Position numbers and translations under genes: made by a program. Below the pieces are notes generated by a model. It worked only from the letters and a program-made list of their open reading frames with translations. It was not told the origin of the DNA and ran no database searches. This document shows positions 1 through 12,434 of a stretch of DNA of 64,000 nucleotides, piece after piece (positions within the stretch are counted from its first letter, which is position 1; each line of letters opens with the position of its first letter). Where the stretch lies: positions 16,652,464-16,716,463 of the forward strand of contig NC_084814.1 in NCBI RefSeq assembly GCF_963583255.1, in the 5' to 3' direction. This DNA comes from Pyrus communis (taxonomy: Eukaryota; Streptophyta; Magnoliopsida; Rosales; Rosaceae).

Positions 1-3000
1 GATGTTTCTTCACCAACTTATGAAATCTGGCTTTGGAAGGATCAGCTAGTTATGTCATGGCTCCTAAATTCCATGGAATGTAAACTAGCTGAAATATTCA
101 GTTATTCTGAATCATCATTCAAACTATGGCAGACAGTCAAGGAAATGTATGGCAGCCAGAACAATGCTGCACGTGTGTTTCAATTGAAGAAGAACATTTC
201 CAACATACAACAAGAAGGAAAGCCCTTTGTTCAACTTCTAGGCAGCATGAAGAGCATGTGGAATGAGCTGGAAATGTATCGGCCTCACACAACTGAGGCG
301 TCTTTACTACTGAAAAGGGCAGAAGAAGACAAGATATTCCAACTCTTGTCAAGTCTCGATCCAGGATACGAAGACCTACGAAGCCACATACTCATGAACC
401 CCGAACTACCTTCCTTCACTAGCGTATGTGCAACAATCCAACGTGAAGAAGTACGAAGGAAAGTCATGAACACTGGCACAAAGACCAGTGTAACTGAAGC
501 AAGGGCTTATCTAGCCAACGAAAGAAAATACAAAGTGAAGAATCCACACTTAAAGTGTCAACACTGTAACTATACTGGTCACGTTAAGGAGACATGCTGG
601 ATTTTACATCCAGAATTAAAGCCAGAGTTCATGAAGGATAACAAGGGCTCACAAAGACTGAACCGTGCACCACATAGAGCCAACAATGCAACTACCTCAA
701 CCTCTCATAGGTCTGATGCACTCAAGAGCTTCACTGCAAATCCAGCTGCACTCATAAATGAGTTTGCAGTGTATCTTCAAAGCAAGAAAGAAAGGATTAA
801 GAGTGACCAAACGGTCGGCTTTGAAGATGGAAATTCAATAGCTTTGCTAGGCAAGTTTGCTGGATTTCTGACAGAAACACAACACATGGCCCAAGATGAC
901 ATGCAAGGTATCATGACTGCTTTTAAAACTGCTCTTAATGTAAATATGATGCATGATTTGTGGATTGTTGATTCGGGTGCCACATATCATATGACCAACC
1001 ATGTTTCTAAGTTTCACAAGTTTGAAAAATTTTCAAAACCGTCTCAAGTCTCAACTGCCAATGGTGAGAGTTCTAAAGTTTTAGGGAAGGGAAATATCAA
1101 CTTAATATCGGACAAAATTGAGTCAGTAGCCTTATTTGTTCCTTCTTTTCCATTTCAACTTCTATCTGTGGGAAAAATCACCAATACCTTAAATTGTTTG
1201 GCCATTTTCTCTCCTCACAATGTCATTTTTCAGGATTGCCTCACCAAGAAGACGATTGGTAAAGGGTTTTACCTTGATGGCCTCTATTACATATCAAAAA
1301 ACAGTCCCAGAGTTTTTCAAGCCAAGTCCAGTCCATCCCAAGATAGTCAATTGTGGCATCAACGTTTAGCTCATCCTTCCCAACCCGTTTTGTCTTCCTT
1401 GTTTCCAAACTTAGGTAATGATTTAATTTCGTGTGAAACATGTCATTTGTCTAAAGCCACCAGATTGTCTTTTACCTCATCCTTATCTAGGACTAGTAAA
1501 GTTTTCGAACTAGTTCACTCAGATGTATGAGGACCAACGTTTGAATCTTTTGATGGTTATAAGTATTATGTAACTTTTGTCGATGATTTCTCTAGAGCCA
1601 CATGGTTGTACCTTTTAAAGTCTAAGAGTGAAGTGATTGAAGTTTTTAAAGATTTTCACAATCTTGTTAAGAACCATTTTTCCTCTCAAATTCAAACCTT
1701 AAGATCTGACAATGGCACCGAATATATGTCCCATATCATGTCATTATATTTGAGCAAGCATGGTATCATGCATCAAACAAGTTGTGTCGGCACACCTCAA
1801 CAAAATGGTGTAGCTGAAAGGAAAAATCGTGACATTCTAGAAAAAACGAGAGCATTAATGTTACAAATGAACGTACCAAAGAGATTTTGGTCACAAGGAG
1901 TCATGGCGGCTGTGTACATCATCAATAGACTTCCTAGCCGAGTCTTGGGGTTTAAATCTCCACTTGAAGTCATGAAAGGAAGAAAAATCGACCTTTCACA
2001 TCTTAGAGTCTTTGGCTGTGTCTGTTTTGTTTATATACAGTCACACCATCGAGATAAGTTGGACCCTAGAGCTCTCAAATGTATTTTTCTTGGTTATTCA
2101 TCAACACAAAAAGGATATAAGTGCTATGATCCTCAACTAAGAAAAATAATTGTATCTAAAGATGTACGATTCCATGAAGCTAACCCTTTTTTCAGCAAAT
2201 CACATGAAGCCACAAGTCAGGGGGAGTGCATCTTAGACCTAATTCCTCTACCAAGAATCTGTACTTCTACACCTCCCATTGAAGTCAATAATGAAGGTAC
2301 TCATCCTGATAATTCTGTGCATGATGATGACTCGGTGCATGATGATGACAACGGCAACATAGAAAATCCTCAAGGTGTGGATGACAATTTGAACGAGGAT
2401 GAGACAAACCTCCTAGTACCTCGACGCAATCCTCGGCGTGATAGACAACCTCCCACAAGGTTTCAAGATTTTGTCACATATAAACCGAGGCATCCAATTT
2501 CAAATTACGTGTCGTATCAAAAGGTAACTCCATCTCATGCTGCCTTTCTTAACAACATTTCAAGTCACAGTGAGCCTCAAAACTTTTATGAGGATAATAA
2601 TCAAGTTGTGTGGAAAGAAGCAATGAGAGATGAACTCAAAGCACTAGACCAACACAAAACCTGGAGCATCACCAAACTTCCACAAGGAAAAAAGGCAGTG
2701 GGCTGTAAGTGGATCTATAAGATCAAGTTTAATTCTGATGGTTCGATTGAGAGGCATAAAGCCAGGCTGGTGGCTCGAGGATTCACTCAAACATTTGAGG
2801 TGGATTACAAGGAAACATTTTCTCCTGTTGCAAAAATGAACTCAGTAAGGGTTCTATTGTCTGTTGCCGTCAATAAAGGTTGGTCTATGTATCAAATGGA
2901 CGTGAAGAACGCTTTTCTACATGGTGATCTTGAAGAAGTCTATATGAGATTGCCACCAGGACACCCACAAAGCCAAGAGCCTAATTTGGTGTGTAAGTTA

Positions 3001-4104
3001 CATAAGTCAATTTATGGACTGAAGCAATCACCACGTGCTTGGTATGCAAAACTAAGTACCGTTCTTCATAGCATTGGTTTCAAAAGGAGTAATACAGATT
3101 CATCATTATTTGTTCGCACAAGAGCTGCAAGCAAATTAGTTGTGTTGATATATGTGGATGACTTAATAATAACAGGTGATAATGCTGCTGAAATCACCAC
3201 ACTCAAACAGTCACTTCAACAACAATTTGCGGTTAAAGATCTTGGGGTGTTGAAGTATTTTCTTGGAATCGAAATGGCATCTTCTTACAATGGACTATTT
3301 CTTAATCAACGAAAGTACGTCATGGACCTATTTAAAGATGCCAATATGAGTGATGCCAAGCCTGCACTTACCCCTCTTGATAGCAAGCTCAAGCTTGACT
3401 TGGGAGGCACGCCACTCTCGGATATCAGCTTATATCAGAGGCTTGTCGGCAAGCTGATCTACCTAACGATCACCAGACCAGACATCTCACATTCAGTAAG
3501 TATTGCCAGTCAGTTCATGCACTCTCCCATCATCGAGCATCTGAACCTTGTCAAAAGAATCTTACGTTACTTAAAAAGGTCTGTTGGTCGTGGCATCCTC
3601 ATGGCAAAGAATGACAACACTCAAATCATGGGGTACTGTGATGCTGATTGGGCAGGAAACGCAATCGATCGCAAGTCCACCACTGGTTATTGTACCTTTG
3701 TTGGTGGAAACTTGGTCACGTGGAAGAGCAAGAAACAAACTGTCATCGCAAGATCAAGTGCCGAAGCTGAATATCGTGCAATGGCCTCAACTGCGTGTGA
3801 GCTGATATGGCTAAAAGGACTTTTATGTGACTTAGGTGTGTTCACAGCTCAACCAATGACCTTATTTTGTGACAACCAGGCTGCCATGCACATAGCATCA
3901 AACCCCGTCTTTCACGAGAGGTCGAAGCATATTGAAGTCGACTGTCACTATGTCTGTGAACAAGTACAGTCGCAGGTGATTCAGACACATTATGTAAAAA
4001 GCTTCGATCAACTGGCTGATATATTCACCAAACCTCTGGCTTCTCATCAGTTTCAAAGACTCCTCTCCAAGCTTGGATCCATCAACCTACTGGATCCAGC
4101 TTGA
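1..4104 (+). pseudogene. copia gag-pol polyprotein with one in-frame stop, 5'-partial
   Basis: One reading frame runs from base 1 to the TGA at 4102-4104 and is broken only by a TGA at 1528-1530. That stop falls just after the HSDV motif at the start of the integrase core, where copia proteins usually have Trp, so a TGG-to-TGA change is likely. In order it shows: a gag zinc knuckle (CQHC...H...C, about 556-597); protease DSGA (about 970); GAG-pre-integrase LWHQRLAH (about 1350); integrase LRSDNGTEY (about 1700) and QQNGVAERKN (about 1800); RT with an intact YVDD (about 3150); and RNase H with CDADWAG and SSAEAEYRAM (3630-3790). Everything downstream of the stop stays in frame, so inactivation looks recent. 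A real readthrough signal cannot be excluded, but copia elements usually encode one uninterrupted polyprotein. Confidence 0.9.
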
Positions 4105-4111
4105 GGGGGAG

Positions 4112-4688
4112 TATTGGAAGGACTGGGACAGCTCGGCAAGCAGAAAGTATTGGAAGGACTGGGACAGCTCGGCAAGCAGAAAGCAAGGCAAGCTGTATGT
4201 ACAGACAGCACATCAAGGGTGTGCACTCTGGAAAGGAATGTGCATGTGATTGCTGACTCATGGACAGCAGGGAAAGGAATGTGCACATGCATGTGTGCTG
4301 TTGCATCTGATTACAAGGGTGTAAAGCTTTCAGCTTTCTTTTTTTTGTATTGTGTATATGTATGCCTTCCCATAAGGCTTTCTGGGATATGAAATTAATT
4401 ACAATTCAAATAAGAAAAATCAATGGGATAGCTTGGCAAGCAGAAAGCAAGGCAAGCTGTATGTACAGACAGCACATCAAGGGTGTGCACTCTGGAAAGG
4501 AATGTGCATGTGATTGCTGACTCATGGACAGCAGGGAAAGGAATGTGCACATGCATGTGTGCTGTTGCATCTGATTACAAGGGTGTAAAGCTTTCAGCTT
4601 TCTTTTTTTTGTATTGTGTATATGTATGCCTTCCCATAAGGCTTTCTGGGATATGAAATTAATTACAATTCAAATCAGAAAAATCAAT
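4112..4688 (+). repeat. 3' LTR of copia A with internal tandem duplications
   Basis: Two duplications are visible. A 36-bp unit beginning GTATTGGAAGG occurs at 4111-4146 and again at 4147-4182, at the LTR start. A 264-bp unit then repeats almost perfectly: 4160-4423 and 4424-4687, each running from TGGGA(C/T)AGCT(C/T)GGCAAG to AGAAAAATCAA. The second copy has no internal domain between it and the first, so this is an LTR-LTR tandem rather than a second element. The likely LTR end is near the TTACAATTCA at about 4408. Confidence 0.8.
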
Positions 4689-5164
4689 ATATACCATATG
4701 TAATTTTTCTATCATTGACTAAATATACAATATCTCGTGACAGTAAACATATGGATACAAATACAAATAAAACTTTAAAAAAATATGGGCACAAAAAGAA
4801 ACTAATATATAGGTACAAATTAAAAATGAAAAGAAAATTGGTACAAATTAAAAAAGGTTTGCAAATTAAAAATAGGTACAAACTAAAAATAAAAATATAT
4901 GATAAAAAAATTTAGCCATAAATATAGATGTACTAATTGTAACATTTTTAACACTAAAGGAACATATTTTAAAATAAAAATATTTTATTATTCAAATAAT
5001 TAATGATGTTATTAATACCCAATGACCTTGATCAAAAATTGAAAATGAATAGGATTTTAATTAATATAGTAGTAAAATGAAGGATGTGAACCTAATTTCT
5101 CCTTAATTTTATGATATATTCCTTGGTAACTTGGGATCAATCTCTTAAGACTTGGCTCTCACGC
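4689..5164. other. AT-rich spacer
   Basis: Very AT-rich sequence with short low-complexity runs such as repeated GGTACAAA/AAAAAT blocks (about 4810-4890). I see no coding signature, RNA gene or clear terminal repeat. Confidence 0.6.
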
Positions 5165-5393
5165 CACTAGTAGAAAAACATGTTTGTGCGACAGCAACTT
5201 GCGCGACGGATCAAATTTCGTTGCGCAAAGTATGTTTGCACGACGCAAAACACAAAACGTCGTGCAAACTACCTTTGCGCAACCGCACTTTACGCGACGA
5301 AGACTCGCGTCGCACAAAATAGCTTTGTGCGACGTATGTGCAACTGCGTCGCGCAAAGTTGTTTTGCGCGATGTAACACCTACGTCGTGCGAA

Positions 5394-5397
<4 letters not shown>

Positions 5398-5424
<27 letters not shown>

Positions 5425-7340
5425 GGTCCTTTTCCTTTTCTTTTGGGGTTCTTGCATTGCCTTTTTATTTTGTGGTATCCACTTGTGTAAATGTTTTAAA
5501 TTGATAATCAAATTAGTTCATTGTATTCATATAAGGTTAAAGAGTATAGCTGTAAAAAATTATCAAAATCAGAGTTAAAATAACCGTTAAATCGTGATTT
5601 TTCGTTTATAGCCGTCGAAAAGGCTTGTCCTGTTACATAATCTCTGAATATTTGTTTTTTACGATTTTTGGCTTATGCGATCTCAAAGCATATACAAACA
5701 AGTTTGACGGTTGGATCGTTCAAACTAGTTTCGTACAATGCGTTTCCCATCAAAACGATAGATTCACTAACACTTAGAATTTATTAATACTTTCATCAAG
5801 TATAACATACGATTTTTTGGTATCCACTTGTGTAAATATTTTAAATTGACGATCGAATCAGTTCGTTGTATTCATATAAGGTTAAAGAGTGTATTTGTAA
5901 AAAATCATCAAAATCGGAGTTAAAACTATCGATATTCATATAAGGTTAAAGAGTGTATCTGTAAAAAATCATCAAAATCGGAGTTAAAACTATCCTTAAA
6001 TCATGAAGTTTCGTTTATAACCGTCGAAAATTTTTGTCCCATTACTTGATCTCTGTATGTTTGTTTTTTGCGATTTTTGGCGTATGCAATCTCGAAGTAT
6101 ATACAAATAAGTTTGACGGTTGGATCATTGAAATTAGTTTCGTACAATGCGTATCCCATCAAAACGATAGATTCCTTAACACTTAGAGTTTATTTATACT
6201 TTCATCAAGTATAACATAAGATTTTGTGGTATCCACTTGTGTAAATATTTTAAATTGACGATCGAATCTATTCGTTGTATTCATAGAGGGTCAAGGAGTG
6301 TAATTGTAAAAAATGATCAAAATCGGAGTTAAAATAGCCATTAAATCGTAATTTTTTGTTTATAACCGTTGAAAATTTTTGTCCCGTTACTTGATCTCTG
6401 AATGTTTGCTTTTTGCAATTTTTGGCGTATGCGATCTCGAAGTATATACAAACAAGTTTGATGGTTGGATCGTTGAAACTAATTTCGTACAATGTGTTTC
6501 CCATCTAGTTCAACGGTATATATATTTACTAAGTAGATTTTAATGTATTTATTTTGTGCTCATAAGCAAAATGGCAAAAATAAAAAAAATAAAAAAATAA
6601 AAAACTTTGCATGACGTAGGTGTTGCGTCGCGCAAAGCTGTTTTGCGCGGCACAACACCTACGTCGTGCAAAGTTTTATTTATTTTTTTTTTTTACTTTT
6701 GCTTTTCTTTTGGGGTTCTTGCATTGCCTTTTTCTTTTGTGGTATCCACTTGTGTAAATGTTTTAAATTGACGATAGAATTAGTTCATTGTATTCATATA
6801 GGTTTAAAGAGTGTACAAAATCGGAGTTAAAATAACCGTTAAATCATGATTTTTCGTTTATAGCCGTTCAAAAGGTTTGTCTCATTACTTGATATCTGAA
6901 TGTTTATTTTTTGTAATTTTTGGCATATACGATCTCGAAGTATATACAAACAAGATTGACGGTTGGATCTTTGAAACTAGTTTCGTGCAATGCGTTTCCC
7001 ATCAAAACGATAGGTTCACTAACACTTTGAGTTTATTTGTAGTACTTTCATTAAGTATAACATAAGATTTTGTGGTATCCACTTGTGTAAATATTTTAAA
7101 TTGACGATCGAATTTGTTTGTTGTATTCATATAGGGTCAAGGAGTGTAGCTGTAAAAAATCATCAAAATCGGAGTTAAAATAATCGTTAAATCGTGATTT
7201 TTCATTTATAACCATCGAAAAGGTTTGTCCCGTTACTTGATCTCTGAATTTTTGTTTTGCGATTTTTGGCGTACGGGATCTCAAAATATATACAAACAAG
7301 TTTGACGGTTGGATCATTGAAACTAATTTCGTACAATATG
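5398..7340. repeat. Five-copy array of ~340-bp modules inside the CACTA element
   Basis: The phrase GGTATCCACTTGTGTAAAT starts copies at 5474, 5819, 6228, 6741 and 7074. Each continues through ATCAAAATCGGAGTTAAAA, CGTTTATA(G/A)CCGT and GTTTGACGGTTGGATC to an ATCAAAACGATAG-type end. The second copy carries an extra internal duplication of about 63 bp near 5930-5995. The array falls into two blocks (copies 1-3 and 4-5). Each begins with poly-T next to a GCGACG stem and ends with a poly-A-rich run next to another, so a larger segmental duplication built it. Confidence 0.82.
6604..6675. repeat. GCGACG inverted repeat in the middle of the CACTA element
   Basis: AACTTTGCATGACGTAGGTG near 6604 is mirrored by the reverse complement ending CACCTACGTCGTGCAAAGTT near 6673. 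The arms are about 35 bp with a few mismatches. It joins the two module blocks and looks like two subterminal regions fused head to head. Confidence 0.75.
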
Positions 7341-7490
7341 TTTCCCATCAAGTTCTTGGTATATGTATTTACTTAGTAGATTTTAATATATTTATTTTGT
7401 ACAAATAAACAAAAGGACAAAAAAAAAAAAAAAAAAAAAAGCCCTTTGCGCGACGTAGGTACAACTGCGTCGTGCAAAGCTGGTAAGCAA

Positions 7491-7910
7491 CTGCTGAAAA
7501 GCAACTGCAAACGAGAAGTTTTACAACATAACTGAAAATTATAGAATCACTAATAATGATCATAGCACACTGGCAAACCATCCTTAATCCTCTTTTATTA
7601 GTGAAATCACAACAGAAGTGCAGACCATACTCATAAGGAAAGCAAACTAATTAAGAATAGTTATAATCGAACCTTGTCTCTTTTTTATTTCTTCGCATAC
7701 AACAACTCTCTCCAAATTGTCTCACATGTGCTGCTCACGTGACTAGTTATATAAAGAGCATTGTATACAAGAATTTCTCAAATTTGAGCGTAATTAATAA
7801 AATTCATGCAACTTGATGTCCATCTTCAGGTGAAAATAATATAAACCCTGCTGAGTATTAGTCTGAAATGGGGCATCCCTCTAGCCAAAGTATAATATGT
7901 ATTAATTAAC
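7491..7910. other. Spacer, nothing recognised
   Basis: Moderately AT-rich sequence after the last GCGACG block. I see no terminal repeats, RNA genes or coding signature. Confidence 0.5.
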
Positions 7911-9113
<1,203 letters not shown>

Positions 9114-9459
9114 TAATGCTAGGAAGACAAAAATTTTAAACTAAATTTTGTAAACCAAATAATGTGGTTGTGTTGTTGGAGAAATTTTTAATTGTGACGG
9201 GAACAAGAGTGGTACACCATGTGTTTTTATGTAATTGGTGATAAATTTTATTTTTTAAGTTATTAACTTTTAACACACAGATCTCATTATTTGTATAGTG
9301 ACACGTGGTGTACCACCTTGTGTGCCAGTCACACTGAAAAATCTCTCGTGTTGATGATTAAATTATTACTTAAGTATTGATTAACGTGCTTATTTTCCTA
9401 TTGATGACACAATATTTGATTTGCAAATTTGATTAAAAATTTAGTTTCCCTTAGCATCA
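9114..9459. mobile_element. MITE of the TAATGCTAGG family, hosting a nested MITE
   Basis: The left end TAATGCTAGGAAGACAAAAA pairs imperfectly with the right end ...AATTTAGTTTCCCTTAGCATCA. The same family occurs at 35873-36023 with better-preserved ends. Another MITE (9179-9347) has inserted inside it, which accounts for its larger size. Confidence 0.6.
9179..9347. mobile_element. MULE-type MITE with 9-bp TSD, nested
   Basis: Terminal inverted repeats of about 45 bp: the left arm starts GAGAAATTTTTAATTGTGAC and the right arm ends GTCACACTGAAAAATCTCTC. The flanks are GTGTTGTTG (9170-9178) and GTGTTGATG (9348-9356), a 9-bp TSD with one mismatch, which points to the Mutator-like superfamily. A related pair of ends is seen at 56985-57140. 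Confidence 0.7.
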
Positions 9460-10447
9460 TCCTTATCCAATACACATTCAAATCAACTTTTTCTTTTCAT
9501 AAAAGGAAATATTATAAAATAAATACAAAACCCATATAATAAGACCTCTTACATATATATGGCGCTTTACCGCAGTAGCGCAAAGCGATTATGATTCGGG
9601 AAATTTTATTTGAATCCATATAATTTCTTTTTACACCCAACTTAAACTTTAAATATGAAGTGTCAATATTCTATTGCATAATTACTATTAAGTACAAGAT
9701 ACAATTAACAATAAAATAAGATTTATAAATAAACTCACATCTAATAATCAAACCCTAAAAAAAATGACACCACACAGTACAAATCATGTTATTAAAAAAT
9801 TGACAGCAATATAGATTTTATGTTTATGTTCATGCTTCTTTCTCTTACACCAAAAATGACAATATCCAAATGAACAAGAAGTTTTCTCACCAAATAGAGT
9901 TGCTCTTAACTAGATTTTCTATCTTCCTTTGAAGTGTTTGTCATGTATTTTTGTTACTTTTGAGTTTTTTTTTTTTAATTTCAAACAGGTACAATTTGTT
10001 TAACTTAGTCACCGAGGTACATATCATTCAATCTTTCATAGTTTTAGTTCGAATTGCATTTAATTTTTATGATTTCAAAACCTCTCACAGCATAATGGAA
10101 GAAGAACAATCTTTGCAACTTATTTCTCCAGAACTCATGATTCAAGACCAGAATGTTAGAAATGCTGCTTCTCTCCCAACTTAATTATTTTGTTTTATGC
10201 TACTGCAGATTACTTCATGCCATCAAATGTCAAGTATACATTTTCCCATAAATGAATTATTTGATTGCTTGCAGTTATTTCTTAATGGAAAGTGCAAATA
10301 TATATAATTGGCACCAAGCAACCTGGAATTTGCCAAGAGCAACGCTGTAGAGGATGATGATAAAAAACAACTGTTGGAAGGAGGTCTGAGGAGAGAATGC
10401 TTTGTTTTTGGTGTTAACACGAATGCTTCAAGCTTCATATAAAAAAA
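9460..10447. other. Spacer containing one end of another TIR element
   Basis: 9598-9785 starts GGGAAATTTTATTTGAATCC and resembles the left terminal region of the element at 50191-51251 (same TTACACCCAACTTAAACTTT stretch). I did not find its right partner. The rest is AT-rich with no convincing coding. Confidence 0.5.
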
Positions 10448-10855
10448 GGGTTCATTACACTAACACCCTTAAGGTTTATCTTGTTTTCACAAAAACTTCT
10501 CATGTTTGAAATATTACACTAACACCGCTTGAAATTTTAATTCACTTTTTGTCTTTTTTGTCAAACGATAGATTTGGTAAATTAGATGTTAGATTAAAGA
10601 GCCGACGTGATTTGAACCCACGTCGTGGTGTAAGGACGACATTCACCTTCATCACTGTGGTACTTTCACATAACCCCTTCAAGGCTGAATACGGAAAAAA
10701 GGAATAGTGGCCATTGCAATTTTGAGAGCAGCAGAGAAGAGGAACCGCACCACCAAGAAGCAAAACCTACCACTACTGCTCATCTCCCACTCCAGGAATC
10801 CCTTCATCCCGGTTCTGTCACCATTTACGAAATAAAAACACAACCTCAGTCAGTA

Positions 10856-10897
<42 letters not shown>

Positions 10898-11341
10898 ATA
10901 TACACACACATAACCAAGGACACTTATGGAAAGATAATTGTCAGTAATCCTTCAAATTTTGTCTATTTGTATTTATTTATATCAATGGCCGATATGAATT
11001 GGTCCGTCGGATCCGAACACATCTCCGAAGAGGATCCGAGTCCATAATGGGGTGATAGGTGAAGGGAGGTGAAGACTGAGGTGGACGCGAGAGAGGTTTT
11101 TTTTTTATGTTTTTCTTGATCCAAAAATTTGTTTTTATTATATTTATTTTTAAAAGACATTTTAAAGTAATTAATATTGAGGATAAATTGGTCTTAAGAA
11201 AATATTTTAAGGTGATATCAGCCCTAAAGTGGTTATGTGAAAGTGAATTAGAAACTCAAAGGGTGTTAGTATAATATTTCAAATATGAGAGATTTTTGTG
11301 AAAACACAATAACTCTCATGGCGTCTCATTGTAATTAACCC
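10448..11341. mobile_element. TIR transposon (GGGTTAATTACA family), non-autonomous
   Basis: The left end GGGTTCATTACACTAACACC at 10448 and the right end (reverse complement GGGTTAATTACAATGAGACG, ending 11341) belong to inverted repeats of about 90 bp. Both contain TTTTCACAAAAA and ATATTTCAAACATGAGA-type blocks. TAAAAAAA flanks both sides and may be an 8-bp TSD, but it is low-complexity. The interior has no transposase frame and includes a (CT)n microsatellite at 10860-10896. Confidence 0.68.
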
Positions 11342-11725
11342 ACTAAAAAAATTGGCTTCAAGTTAGCCCACCCTATTTTAAAATCATGGGTCCGCATCTG
11401 ATTTGAGGAATTAATTAATAGCTAATTTGATATTGTTAAACTTAAAAATAAACTAAAATAAAGGTTGAACTGCTACTTAGTCCTTAAGGGATGTTAGTAT
11501 AATATTTCAAACATGAGAGATTTTTGTGAAAACACGATAAATCTCATGGCGTCTCACTGTAATTAACCCACTAAAAAAATTGGCTTCAAGTTAGCCCACC
11601 CTATTTTCAAATCATGGGTCCGCCTCTGATTTGAGGAATTAATTAATAGCTAATTTGATATTGTTATTCTTATAAAAAAAAAAAATAAAAAAAAAAGAAG
11701 GTTGAACTGCTACTTAGTCCTTAAG
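11261..11725. repeat. ~230-bp tandem duplication
   Basis: The block containing TTAGTATAATATTTCAAA, the right terminus of the preceding TIR element and flanking sequence to CTTAGTCCTTAAG is repeated. The start motif is at 11266 and 11494 (offset 228); the end motif GGTTGAACTGCTACTTAG is at 11463 and 11700 (offset 237). The copies differ by a few substitutions and an A-rich indel near 11672-11697. Confidence 0.8.
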
Positions 11726-12082
11726 TTATTACTTAAGTGAAAACTAGGTCATAAACTTCTTTTTTTTTTTTTTTTCTGAAAAAATTAGTCCTTAAACTAA
11801 TAAAATGCCAATTACATCCTTATTAAATTTGAAGCTATTCTATTTAATTTTTCGTTAATATTAAGGGCATATAGGTAAGAAAATGACGACATTACCCTCT
11901 AAAACGTGTCATGAAGTTCAAGTTGATGAAAAATTTGATAAAATAGCTTTGAAAATAATATTAGGGAAAAACTTAGCAGTTTTTAATGAATTTAGGGACT
12001 TAATTACCAAAAAAAATAATAATTTAGGGACCTAATTTTTTCTTAGGTGATAATTTAAAAACTAAATCAGCAGTTCACCCTT
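11698..12082. mobile_element. MITE with ~50-bp TIRs
   Basis: AAGGTTGAACTGCTACTTAG at the left end matches the reverse complement of the right end (AAGGGTGAACTGCTGATTTA), continuing through TTAAGTTATTACTTAAGTGA versus TTAAATTATCACCTAAGAAA to AGGTC on both. The interior is A/T-rich and non-coding. The superfamily is unclear because no clean TSD is visible. Confidence 0.65.
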
Positions 12083-12290
12083 GAAAAAATATATTTTATT
12101 TCGTTGTGTTGTGAAAATAATCAACCGATAAATAAAACAGTTAAATATTTGATAAATTGCTTCTAAATGATGCTCTCTCTCTCTCTCTCTCTAATCCACC
12201 TTGCAAATAGACTTGATGTAATATTTACTTATTTAGTACAACGAAGATGAATTCTTCTTTAATTAAGTAGTCAAAAAATGAGAAATATTC
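12083..12290. other. Short spacer with (CT)10
   Basis: AT-rich sequence with a CT microsatellite at 12173-12192. It ends at the 5-bp target site CAACT (12291-12295) of copia element B. Confidence 0.6.
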
Positions 12291-12295
12291 CAACT

Positions 12296-12434
12296 TGTTG
12301 TAGTCATATTTAGAATAGGAATGTGATTGTGTAAATCCTAGTGTATCTAGGGATATCTTGGAATATTCCCTTTAGTAGTTATTATCCTATTAGAGGTGTA
12401 ATCCTATTAGGAGAATGATTTAACCTATCCTACT
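12296..12434 (+). repeat. 5' LTR of copia B, left part (U3)
   Basis: Begins TGTTGTAGTCATATTTAGAA and matches the first 139 bp of the 3' LTR at 27968. It ends in CTACT (12430-12434), the target site of the gypsy insertion. Confidence 0.93.

Larger units (their letters stand above)
1..4688 (+). mobile_element. Ty1/copia LTR retrotransposon A, 5' end outside window
   Basis: The gag frame is already open at base 1, so the 5' LTR and leader lie to the left of the window. Domain order gag, protease, integrase, reverse transcriptase (RT), RNase H is diagnostic of the copia superfamily. After the polyprotein stop comes a polypurine tract (GAGGGGGAG, 4103-4111), then the 3' LTR, which starts TATTGG, probably a mutated TGTTGG, at 4112. 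The LTR region is partly duplicated in tandem to 4688. The target-site duplication cannot be checked because the left end is missing. Confidence 0.93.
5165..7490. mobile_element. CACTA-type (En/Spm) non-autonomous element, right end not found
   Basis: The left end reads CACTAGTAGAAAAAC at 5165, the typical CACTA terminus. It is followed by a dense array of GCGACG/CGTCGC subterminal motifs (TTGCGCGACGG, TTTGCGCAACC and similar) to about 5395. Related GCGACG blocks recur at 6604-6674 and 7443-7482. No transposase coding is present. A matching ...CTAGTG right terminus is not visible near 7490, so the right end is truncated, mutated or further away. The interior is built from repeated modules, listed separately. 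Confidence 0.72.

Noticed and set aside
5180..5578. Overlapping plus-strand frames of 106 and 132 codons
   Set aside because: They run through the GCGACG repeats and a poly-T tract of the CACTA element; Cys/Arg- and Phe-rich text is a repeat artefact.
10595..10660. tRNA-like B-box (minus strand GTGGGTTCAAATCAC)
   Set aside because: The T-arm pairing fails at several positions and no acceptor or anticodon stem can be drawn; at best a decayed SINE head.
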